In this document: positions 1-5,874 of the stretch, piece by piece | Layout: each line of letters begins with the position of its first letter | Position numbering within the stretch: the first letter of the stretch is position 1 | NCBI GenBank assembly: GCA_938023885.1 | Contig: CALJCU010000137.1 | Coordinates: forward strand, 1-9,137 | Source of the DNA: an uncultured Prevotella sp. | GTDB lineage: Bacteria > Bacteroidota > Bacteroidia > Bacteroidales > Bacteroidaceae | Reading direction: 5' to 3' | Length of the DNA stretch: 9,137 nucleotides | The notes under the pieces: model-generated | Databases searched by the model: none | Told to the model about the DNA's origin: nothing | Seen by the model: the letters and a program-made list of their open reading frames with translations, nothing else | Position numbers and translations under genes: made by a program

Positions 1-1456
1 CGAGTGCGAACGGCATATGATGTCGGACATCATTGCTGTCGGACAGGTTGATAGGAGTAATCGTCCTCCCGGCTTCGTAGACAAGTTCTATGCGCTTGTC
101 CTCATTTTTCGGATGATAGAAGTTGATGCCATGCAATGAGGCAATATGTCTCGTGGCGCGGATGCTGTGCTCCTGGGGATTGCCAAAAAGCCGGCCGATA
201 GGTGCCAGGAGGAAACACTCAATGAGGATAAAGGCCGCTCCCACCCCACACGCAAAATGTACGGGGCGCATCTCCTTAACCGCATAATAAATAATGTATA
301 CGGCAACGGCCGTGAAGGCAACAGCCAACGCAACGGCCCGGCCGAGCGGAAGCCAGTGCATGACAATGGGAGCCATACCCACTGCCTCAACGATGACAGC
401 CACCAGAATACCATTTCCCTTGAACAGGTTTCGCGTCACCTTGTCCGTTGCCTGATGCACATACAGCAGCAGACAAGCTACGGTCATGGCTGAAGGCGCC
501 ATGATAGGGAGCAGGTAACGAATCTTCTTCTCGGGCATGAGAGAGAGCAACACCAGGACGGACAGCGTAAAGGTGATGCTGAACGTATACAGCTTGTTCT
601 CCTTGATGTGCTTGCGCCAATAAGGCACAAACAGTGCAGCGAGCATGAGCACGGCCCAGATGCCTGTCTCCGTAAAGAAACGCCAGTAGTAATACCACGG
701 CCGCACATTATGGTTTGTCCACGCTCCCGACTCTTTATGGATGACAGCCTCTACGGCATTGTGCTCAAAGAGCAACAGATAGATATACCACCATGAGCCG
801 ACGGCCAAGGCAATAAGTATCATCAGTGTGAAGCCACCCCATTTATGACGGAGGGAACAAGGATAGTAAATCGCGTAAGCCACTATAGCCGGCAAGAGCA
901 AGACATAGAACGACACGGGACCCTTGCTCAGGAACGACAAGCCCATGAATAGGCCTGCTAAAGGGAAATATCGGTACTGATGTGTGGAATGGCCCGACAA
1001 GCCCCGGCACAGGAAATAGACGGCTCCCATCATGAAGGCGTGACAATAGATGTCCCACGTCGCCATGCGTCCCATCAGCACGATATGATAGCACGTGAGG
1101 AACACCACAATGGTGGTAAAGGCATACGTGCGGCTGGCCGACAGTCGTTTGGCAAAGAGAAAGAGAAAAAGCGTCCACACGATACCCATCACGCCAGCAG
1201 CCATCCGCTGGGCCGAGAGGGAGTCGGGGAAAACCTTACAGATAGCTGCAGCGACCCAGGTAGGCAATGGCGGTTTCTCAAGGCGCAGTTCTCCGTTCAT
1301 CGTCGGTACGAGCCAGTTGCCTTCATGCGCAATCTCCTGTGCCGTCACGAGGTTACGTGCCTCCATGATGTCCGTAGGCAGGGCCGCATTGTTCACAAAG
1401 AACGTTGCGGTGATGAGTACAACCAGGAACAAGTTTGCTTTTAAGGATGTCTTCAT
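1..1456 (-). CDS. ArnT-like (PMT/GT83-type) membrane glycosyltransferase, C-terminus cut by window edge
   Basis: An open frame starts at ATG 1456-1454 and stays open to the left edge, giving 485 residues; the family is usually about 550, so the C-terminal end is missing. Such enzymes move a sugar from a polyprenyl-phosphate carrier onto lipid A or another envelope acceptor on the periplasmic face. Visible hallmarks: a first membrane helix at about residues 5-24; an acidic/arginine stretch DIMEARN at 29-35; GNWLVPTMNGELRLEKPPLPTW at about 46-67 (the NG..RL.KPP..W signature of the family); LSKGP at about 176-180 in a later loop; and many hydrophobic helices, followed by a soluble tail. E. coli ArnT has DE directly before its T-R-Y; here the glutamate (E32) keeps its place but the aspartate (D29) sits three residues upstream. 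The start overlaps the epimerase stop as ATGA, indicating translational coupling. The acceptor and donor cannot be read from sequence. Confidence 0.87.
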   Translation of the reverse strand, partial: MKTSLKANLFLVVLITATFFVNNAALPTDIMEARNLVTAQEIAHEGNWLVPTMNGELRLEKPPLPTWVAAAICKVFPDSLSAQRMAAGVMGIVWTLFLFLFAKRLSASRTYAFTTIVVFLTCYHIVLMGRMATWDIYCHAFMMGAVYFLCRGLSGHSTHQYRYFPLAGLFMGLSFLSKGPVSFYVLLLPAIVAYAIYYPCSLRHKWGGFTLMILIALAVGSWWYIYLLLFEHNAVEAVIHKESGAWTNHNVRPWYYYWRFFTETGIWAVLMLAALFVPYWRKHIKENKLYTFSITFTLSVLVLLSLMPEKKIRYLLPIMAPSAMTVACLLLYVHQATDKVTRNLFKGNGILVAVIVEAVGMAPIVMHWLPLGRAVALAVAFTAVAVYIIYYAVKEMRPVHFACGVGAAFILIECFLLAPIGRLFGNPQEHSIRATRHIASLHGINFYHPKNEDKRIELVYEAGRTITPINLSDSNDVRHHMPFAL

Positions 1457-2495
1457 TGCCTTAACACGTTTTCATCAGAGAGATACCACTGTGCGAACTT
1501 CTGGATTCCTTCGTGCAGTGTCACCTGAGGCTTGTAGCCAATCTCTTGCTCCAGGCGTGAAGTGTCGGCATAGGTCTCATAGACGTCACCGGGCTGCATC
1601 GGAAGAAAGTTCTTGACAGCTTTCTTACCCAAGGCTGCTCATTGATAAAATCCATGAGCCGCACCGGCCGTGAGCATCCGATATTATACACGCGATGGGG
1701 AACACCAAGCGCACAGAAGTCAGCGATATGATCATTAAATACCACTTGCAATGTGCCTTTGACAATATCATCGATATAAGTGAAGTCACGGATCATGTCC
1801 CCATTGTTGAATACCTTGATCGGCTGTCCCTGACTGATGGCATCGGCGAAGAGCATCGGCGCCATGTCGGGGCGTCCCCAGGGACCATAGACCGTGAAAT
1901 AGCGCAGGCCTGTCGTCGTGAATCCATAGAGCCTGCTATAGGCAAAAGCCATGAGCTCATCCGACTTCTTGCTTGCGGCATAGAGGCTCACAGGGGTGTC
2001 GACCTTGAAATCTTCCTTGAAAGGCACCTTGTCACAGAGACCATAGACACTGCTTGACGAGGCGAAGACAAGATGTCTCACACCGTGATGACGGCAGCAT
2101 TCAAGCACATTGAGGAAACCATCGATGTTACTGTGCAGATAAGCCTGCGGATTCTCAATGGAATAGCGCACGCCGGGCTGCGCGGCTAAGTTGATAACCT
2201 TGTCGAACTGTCCCTGGCTGAAAAGCCGGCCCATGGCATCCGCATCCACAATAGACATGCGGATGAAGCGGCAGTGCTCAAAGAGACGGCTTTGACAGAC
2301 CTGTCCCCCGCTGCCCGCCTCTTCAGCGTCAATGCCGCATCTTCCAAGGCGCGCATGCTTCAGCTTCTCACTGTAGTAAGAATTGATAGTATCAATGCCC
2401 GTAACGTCGCAGCCGGCTTTCGCCAGCTCCAGCATCACGTGACTGCCGATAAATCCGGCGGCACCCGTCACCAATATTCTCAGATGCATAATCAT
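1453..2495 (-). CDS. UDP-glucuronate 4-epimerase-type NAD-dependent sugar epimerase, frameshifted near its C-terminus
   Basis: This is an extended short-chain dehydrogenase that should interconvert UDP-glucuronate and UDP-galacturonate in the cytoplasm. Seen in sequence: NAD-binding GAAGFIG at residues 11-17, SSSSVYG at 146-152, catalytic YAASK at 172-176, and the family stretch VYGPWGRPDMA (202-212) with RDFTYIDDI (236-244). The frame runs correctly to E286 (codon at 1640-1638), then passes into a wrong frame that stops at 1521. The expected C-terminus (ALGKKAVKNFLPMQPGDVYE and on to WYLSDENVLRQ) continues in the next frame from 1635 and ends at TGA 1455-1453. Restoring it gives about 347-350 residues, normal for the family. 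Start ATG 2495 lies 3 nt after the argS stop; ATG 2489 is an alternative. A recent mutation or a sequencing or assembly error would explain the shift. A related 4-epimerase specificity is possible. Confidence 0.85.
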
Positions 2496-2498
2496 CTA

Positions 2499-4343
2499 CT
2501 ACATTCTTTCCGGCACCTCGATACCAAGCAGTTCCATGGCGTTCTTGATGGTCTTGCCCACATTGCGGGCGAGCTTCAGACGGAACGACTTCTCAGTATC
2601 GGTGTCGGCAGAGAGGATACTGTAATCGTGATAGAACTGGTTGAAGAGCTTTGTGAGCTCGTAGGAGTAGTTGGCAATGCCGGCTGGGTTATAATCCTGA
2701 CCGGCATCCGTCACAGCCCCCCTGAAGGCATCGAGCTTTTGAATGAGCTCTATCTCTTTCTCATTCGGCACATACTTTGCATCGGGAGCTGCATCGGTAT
2801 TGCAACTCCCCCCCCCACAGGGGAGGGCTGGTGAGGGGCCTCCACTCTTCCTCAGAATGGACTGGATACGCGCATAAGTGTACTGGATGAAAGGACCCGT
2901 GTTACCGTTGAAGTCGATAGACTCAGTGGGGTTGAACAGCATGTTCTTACGGGCATCGACCTTCAGAATGAAATATTTCAGGGCACCGAGACCAACGATG
3001 CGTGCTATCTCCTGCTTCTCAGCCTCGGAGAACTCCTTCGACTGTCCGTGCTCCTCACTCGTCTTGCGGGCGTCACTGATCATGGCGGCTATAAGGTCGT
3101 CGGCATCGACGACCGTTCCCTCACGGCTCTTCATCTTACCGTTGGGGAGCTCAACCATGCCATAGGAGAAGTGGACAAGATCCTTGCCCCACTTGAACCC
3201 GAGACGGTCGAGAAGGATGGAGAGCACCTTGAAGTGATAGTTCTGCTCGTTACCCACCACGTAGATCATCTTGTCGATGGGATAATCGTTGAAGCGCATC
3301 TCGGCTGTGCCGATGTCCTGTGTCATGTAGACCGTGGTGCCGTCAGAGCGGATGAGAAGCTTCTGGTCGAGGCCTTCCTTCGTGAGGTCAGCCCAGATAC
3401 TGCCGTCCTCTTTCTGATAGAAGAGACCTTTTTTCAGACCTTCCATCACCTTACGCTTACCCTCAAGATAAGTGCTGCTCTCATAGTAGATCTTGTCAAA
3501 GCTCACGCCAAGCGCTTTATACGTCTCATCGAATCCGGCATAGACCCATGAGTTCATCTTTGCCCAGAGGTTGCGGATCTCCTTATCGCCAGCCTCCCAC
3601 TTCACGAGCATACGGTGAGCCTCCTTGATGAGGGGAGCCTCCTGCTCCGCCTTCTTCCTGGCGTCGTCCTCCGACAGACCCTCCGCGATATATTTCTTTT
3701 CGAGGCCGGCGCATTCCTCTTTGTAATGCTTGTCGAAGAGCACATAGAAGTCACCGATGAGGTGGTCGCCTTTCCTGCCCGTCGACTCAGGGGTACAGCC
3801 GTTGCCCCACTTGATCCAGGCGAGCATCGACTTCATGATATGAATGCCACGGTCGTTGACGATATTCGTCTTCACCACGCGGTTGCCATTGGCCTCAAGA
3901 ATCCTTGCGAGGCTCCAGCCAAGGAGGTTGTTACGCACGTGGCCGAGATGCAGCGGCTTGTTAGTATTAGGAGAAGAATACTCCACCATGATGAGCGGTG
4001 AGTCCTTCGTAGCCGTCTTCTCGCCATAGTGCGGGTCACTGTCTATGTCGTCGAGCAGTCCCAGCCACGCCTCAGGAGCGATGACGAGGTTGAGGAATCC
4101 GCCGACGGCGTTGAACGCTGCCACCGCCTTACTGTCGCTGACAAGCTTCTCACCAATCTCCTGCGCCGTGTCCTGCGGCTTCTTGTGTGACATCTTCAGG
4201 AAAGGGAAGACAACGAGCGTGACGTTGCCCTCAAAACCAGGCTTCGTCTTCTGGAGCTGGACCGTCTTCTCGGGTACATCCTGGCCATAGAGCTCTTTCA
4301 CGGCAGCGATGGCCGAGGAGCTGATTTTTTTCTCAATATTCAT
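2499..4343 (-). CDS. argS: Arginyl-tRNA synthetase (ArgRS)
   Basis: This class I synthetase charges tRNA-Arg with arginine in the cytoplasm. The product is 614 residues from ATG 4343. Seen in order: an N-terminal Add1-type region (1-100), SSPNTNKPLHLGHVRNN at about 123-139 containing the HIGH motif as HLGH (132-135), the catalytic core, YVVGNEQNYHF at about 361-371, GKMKSREGT (402-410) in the KMSKS position, then the helical anticodon-binding domain with YARIQSILRK (490-499) and FNQFYHDYSIL near the C-terminus. An in-frame ATG at 4403 would add 20 residues, but it falls in a tandem repeat and the MNIEKK start matches Bacteroidota homologues, so 4343 is preferred. A Gly/Pro/Cys-rich segment at about 500-515 looks inserted (listed separately). 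It is the first gene of the operon with the epimerase and glycosyltransferase. Confidence 0.97.
   Translation of the reverse strand: MNIEKKISSSAIAAVKELYGQDVPEKTVQLQKTKPGFEGNVTLVVFPFLKMSHKKPQDTAQEIGEKLVSDSKAVAAFNAVGGFLNLVIAPEAWLGLLDDIDSDPHYGEKTATKDSPLIMVEYSSPNTNKPLHLGHVRNNLLGWSLARILEANGNRVVKTNIVNDRGIHIMKSMLAWIKWGNGCTPESTGRKGDHLIGDFYVLFDKHYKEECAGLEKKYIAEGLSEDDARKKAEQEAPLIKEAHRMLVKWEAGDKEIRNLWAKMNSWVYAGFDETYKALGVSFDKIYYESSTYLEGKRKVMEGLKKGLFYQKEDGSIWADLTKEGLDQKLLIRSDGTTVYMTQDIGTAEMRFNDYPIDKMIYVVGNEQNYHFKVLSILLDRLGFKWGKDLVHFSYGMVELPNGKMKSREGTVVDADDLIAAMISDARKTSEEHGQSKEFSEAEKQEIARIVGLGALKYFILKVDARKNMLFNPTESIDFNGNTGPFIQYTYARIQSILRKSGGPSPALPCGGGSCNTDAAPDAKYVPNEKEIELIQKLDAFRGAVTDAGQDYNPAGIANYSYELTKLFNQFYHDYSILSADTDTEKSFRLKLARNVGKTIKNAMELLGIEVPERM
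2805..2838 (-). repeat. GC-rich palindromic element inserted in frame within argS
   Basis: On the plus strand a run of nine C (2808-2816) is followed by ACA and GGGGAGGG (2820-2827), then CTGGTGAGGGG. The arms 2809-2816 and 2820-2827 pair over 8 positions with one mismatch around a 3-nt loop. It encodes roughly GGPSPALPCGGGSCN at residues 501-515 of ArgRS, unlike the surrounding protein. The motif resembles short GC-rich palindromic repeats that I recall as dispersed in Bacteroidota genomes. That it is a repeat is inference, because only one copy lies in this window. Confidence 0.5.
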
Positions 4344-4370
4344 ATTATCAGATACTTTTATTTTGCCCGC

Positions 4371-4405
4371 AATAATGTACGCATTATTAAATAATGTACG
4401 CATTA
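4371..4405 (-). repeat. Two tandem copies of a 16-bp sequence in the argS leader
   Basis: AATAATGTACGCATTA occurs exactly at 4371-4386 and again at 4390-4405, a 19-bp period. A degenerate continuation (CGCATCATTATTT) follows at about 4406-4418. The copies lie between the predicted argS promoter and the argS start, so they would be transcribed in the leader. They could be a regulatory site or simply a local tandem duplication. Confidence 0.8.
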
Positions 4406-4424
4406 CGCATCATTATTTGATGTT

Positions 4425-4432
4425 GCAAAGGT
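4425..4432 (-). promoter_or_regulatory. Predicted -7 box of the argS operon promoter
   Basis: Read on the minus strand the sequence is TACCTTTG, a full match to the Bacteroidota -7 consensus TAnnTTTG. No clear TTG -33 element is seen at the usual spacing. It would place the transcript start roughly 70-80 nt before the argS ATG and drive the argS, epimerase and glycosyltransferase genes. Confidence 0.55.
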
Positions 4433-4603
4433 AGCAAAATATAAGGTAAATAGTCCCCTTTTCACATAATAAATAGCAATTGAAGCATAATTCTTCAGTG
4501 ATTGCACGGTATCGATGCCATGCAGCTCGCAGCAACCCCATCAGGTGCAATGTTCACGTTATGCTAAAAAATGTTACCGGACCTCTTTTTCTTCCTTATT
4601 CAG

Positions 4604-4634
4604 TTGGAGGATAATTGCAATTATTGTAAATTTG
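4604..4634 (+). promoter_or_regulatory. Predicted desulfoferrodoxin promoter (-33 TTG, -7 TAAATTTG)
   Basis: TTG at 4604-4606 and TAAATTTG at 4627-4634 are separated by 20 nt, matching the Bacteroidota TTTG/TAnnTTTG architecture. The transcript would begin near 4638-4642, leaving a leader of about 80 nt before the ATG at 4719. This is the best-formed promoter in the window. Confidence 0.7.
4611..4624. promoter_or_regulatory. Perfect 14-bp palindrome in the promoter spacer, candidate operator
   Basis: ATAATTGCAATTAT is fully self-complementary and lies entirely between the -33 and -7 elements of the desulfoferrodoxin promoter. A protein bound there would block RNA polymerase. The outer ATAAT/ATTAT halves loosely recall Fur/PerR-family boxes, but the spacing differs, so no regulator is assigned. 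AT-rich palindromes can also arise by chance. Confidence 0.45.
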
Positions 4635-4639
4635 CAAAG

Positions 4640-4667
4640 GCTGCCATGATAAAAGATGCATGGCAGC
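4640..4667 (+). promoter_or_regulatory. 9-bp hairpin at the predicted 5' end of the desulfoferrodoxin mRNA
   Basis: GCTGCCATG (4640-4648) pairs perfectly with CATGGCAGC (4659-4667) around a 10-nt loop. Its first base coincides with the predicted transcript start. It could protect the 5' end of the mRNA from decay, or act as a second operator at DNA level. No T-run follows, so it is not a terminator. Confidence 0.55.
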
Positions 4668-4718
4668 AAGAAGCAACAACGACTACATCAATACAACTAC
4701 ATTAATACAGAAAGCATT

Positions 4719-5090
4719 ATGACTAAAAAAGGAGAAATTTATAAGTGTAAGCACTGCGGCGGCATCGTGGAGGTTCTGAATGAGGGCGCTGTGCCCGTTT
4801 GCTGCGGCGAGCCGATGACACTGCTCAAAGAGAATACAACCGACGCTGCCAAGGAGAAGCACGTGCCTGTAGTGGAGAAGATCGAGGGTGGCTACCGCGT
4901 CACCGTGGGCAGCGTGCTGCATCCTATGACTCCCGGGCACTATATCCAGTTCATCGAGCTCATCACTCCCGATGGCACCCTTCGCCGTGACCTCACACCG
5001 AACGACAAGCCCGTGGCTGAGTTCAAGACTGATGCCACAGAGGTAACAGCACGTGAGTATTGTAACCTCCACGGTCTGTGGAAGGCTTAA
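4719..5090 (+). CDS. dfx: Desulfoferrodoxin (superoxide reductase, two-iron class)
   Basis: The enzyme reduces superoxide to hydrogen peroxide in the cytoplasm without making oxygen, a typical defence in anaerobes. The product is 123 residues. The N-terminal desulforedoxin-like domain has the FeCys4 ligands C10, C13, C28 and C29. The catalytic domain has the FeHis4Cys ligands H48, H68, H74, C115 and H118, with the conserved E46-K47 pair just before H48. Spacing matches characterised desulfoferrodoxins almost residue for residue. ATG 4719 is chosen because it begins directly before the desulforedoxin domain; an in-frame ATG at 4656 would add 21 low-quality residues and lies in the leader hairpin. 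The stop codon lies inside the start region of the following ABC ATPase gene, so the two are likely co-translated. Electrons probably come from rubredoxin or a similar donor, not encoded here. Confidence 0.97.
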   Translation: MTKKGEIYKCKHCGGIVEVLNEGAVPVCCGEPMTLLKENTTDAAKEKHVPVVEKIEGGYRVTVGSVLHPMTPGHYIQFIELITPDGTLRRDLTPNDKPVAEFKTDATEVTAREYCNLHGLWKA

Positions 5091-5824
5091 TCTTAGACCA
5101 CCTGACCATCGGCTACCGCCATAAAACGGTAGCGGGACCGTTGGACGGAATCCTGGAAGTCAAGAGCCTGGTGTGCCTCATAGGCAGCAACGGTCTTGGC
5201 AAATCAACACTTCTTCGCACCCTCGCAGGCTTACAACCGGCGCTTGGGGGGCGTGTAGAATGGAACCGGGAGGGGACGGTGCGCGATTGCACGGGCCTCT
5301 CCAAAGAGGCGCATGCGCGCCTCTTTTGTATTGTACTGACCCAGAAGCCTGACGTATTGAACCTCTCAGTGCGTGAGGTCGTAGCGATGGGGCGTATGCC
5401 TTATACCGGATTCTTTGGCTCGCTCAAAAAAGAGGATGAAAAGATTGTGGAGCATGCTATGGCGCTCACGAACACACAGGTATTTACTGACCGCGACCTC
5501 GCTACACTCAGCGACGGAGAGCGGCAGAAGGTGATGATAGCGCGGGCCATCGCCCAGCAGACGCCCATCATGCTTCTCGACGAACCCACAGCATTCCTCG
5601 ACTATGAGAGCAAGCACGCCACGATGGCGCTGCTCCGCAACATCGCGCACGACATGGGTAAACTCGTCCTCGTCTCCACCCATGACCTCGACATCGCCCG
5701 CCGCTATGCCGACCGGTTCCTCACCATTGACAAGGGGCTGAAAGATGCGGATGTTGAAAATACCCTACAAATGGTGCCCGGTATAAAACCGGTCACTACA
5801 GCCCAAACCATTACTTACACTTAA
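5078..5824 (+). CDS. ABC transporter ATP-binding protein, FecE/BtuD type (iron-complex or corrinoid uptake)
   Basis: This is the ATPase subunit of an ABC importer and should work on the cytoplasmic face of a FecCD/BtuC-type permease. The product is 248 residues. Seen in order: A-loop Y13, Walker A GSNGLGKST (36-44), Q-loop Q89, ABC signature LSDGE (144-148), Walker B IMLLDEP (164-170), D-loop FLD (173-175) and H-loop H202. All catalytic residues are present, so it should hydrolyse ATP. No methionine codon is available early; GTG 5078 is the best start, and it overlaps the desulfoferrodoxin gene by 13 nt, suggesting coupling. No permease or binding protein gene lies nearby, so the substrate is open: iron-siderophore, haem and vitamin B12 systems use this subtype. 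A strong hairpin lies within the coding sequence at 5303-5326. Confidence 0.88.
   Translation: MEGLILDHLTIGYRHKTVAGPLDGILEVKSLVCLIGSNGLGKSTLLRTLAGLQPALGGRVEWNREGTVRDCTGLSKEAHARLFCIVLTQKPDVLNLSVREVVAMGRMPYTGFFGSLKKEDEKIVEHAMALTNTQVFTDRDLATLSDGERQKVMIARAIAQQTPIMLLDEPTAFLDYESKHATMALLRNIAHDMGKLVLVSTHDLDIARRYADRFLTIDKGLKDADVENTLQMVPGIKPVTTAQTITYT
5295..5326 (+). other. Three-arm alternative hairpin with T-run inside the ABC ATPase gene
   Basis: AAAGAGGCGC (5303-5312) and GCGCCTCTTT (5317-5326) form a perfect 10-bp stem with a 4-nt loop, and four T (5324-5327) close and follow it, as in an intrinsic terminator. Just upstream GCCTCT (5295-5300) can pair instead with AGAGGC (5305-5310). The same AGAGGC therefore has two competing partners, the layout of an attenuator. 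It lies in normal coding sequence (about residues 73-84), so a function is speculative. Confidence 0.45.
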
Positions 5825-5845
5825 TGTGAATTGTAATTTTCTTTA

Positions 5846-5853
5846 TACCTTTG
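5846..5853 (+). promoter_or_regulatory. Predicted -7 box of the YitT-family gene
   Basis: TACCTTTG is a full match to TAnnTTTG, 22 nt after the ABC ATPase stop and 21 nt before the chosen ATG. No convincing -33 TTG is seen at the right distance. A transcript from here would have a very short leader of about 15 nt. Confidence 0.5.
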
Positions 5854-5874
5854 CACGGTAAAAAGAAATTCACC

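Larger units (their letters stand above)
4344..4718. other. Divergent intergenic region between argS and desulfoferrodoxin
   Basis: This 375-base, AT-rich gap carries no credible protein gene. It contains a promoter for each flanking gene and several dyads listed separately. The middle part (about 4441-4600) is unexplained. It holds a small hairpin TGAAG/CTTCA (4481-4485 with 4493-4497) and a long-range inverted repeat ATTGCAC (4501-4507) with GTGCAAT (4545-4551). No tRNA, known riboswitch or other named RNA was recognised. Confidence 0.7.

Noticed and set aside
1095..1616. Plus-strand open frame of 173 codons across the glycosyltransferase/epimerase junction
   Set aside because: It is antisense to two recognisable genes, has no recognisable domain and carries low-complexity shadow sequence.
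2274..2834. Plus-strand open frame of 186 codons opposite epimerase and argS
   Set aside because: Antisense shadow of strongly recognised proteins; no family resemblance.
3048..3551. Plus-strand open frame of 167 codons opposite argS
   Set aside because: Hydrophobic, charge-patterned antisense shadow; argS on the other strand is certain.
4344..4403. Upstream start of argS at 4403 adding 20 residues
   Set aside because: The extension derives from the tandem repeat and lacks homologue-like sequence; MNIEKK at 4343 fits the family.
4656..4718. Upstream start of desulfoferrodoxin at 4656
   Set aside because: It lies within the leader hairpin just after the promoter, and the extra residues are not part of the known domain.
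5778..5792. CCGGT/ACCGG inverted repeat at the end of the ABC ATPase gene as a terminator
   Set aside because: The stem is only 5 bp, lies within the coding sequence and has no following T-run.
5851..5874. TTG start of the YitT-family gene at 5851
   Set aside because: That TTG is part of the predicted -7 box; ATG 5875 is better.
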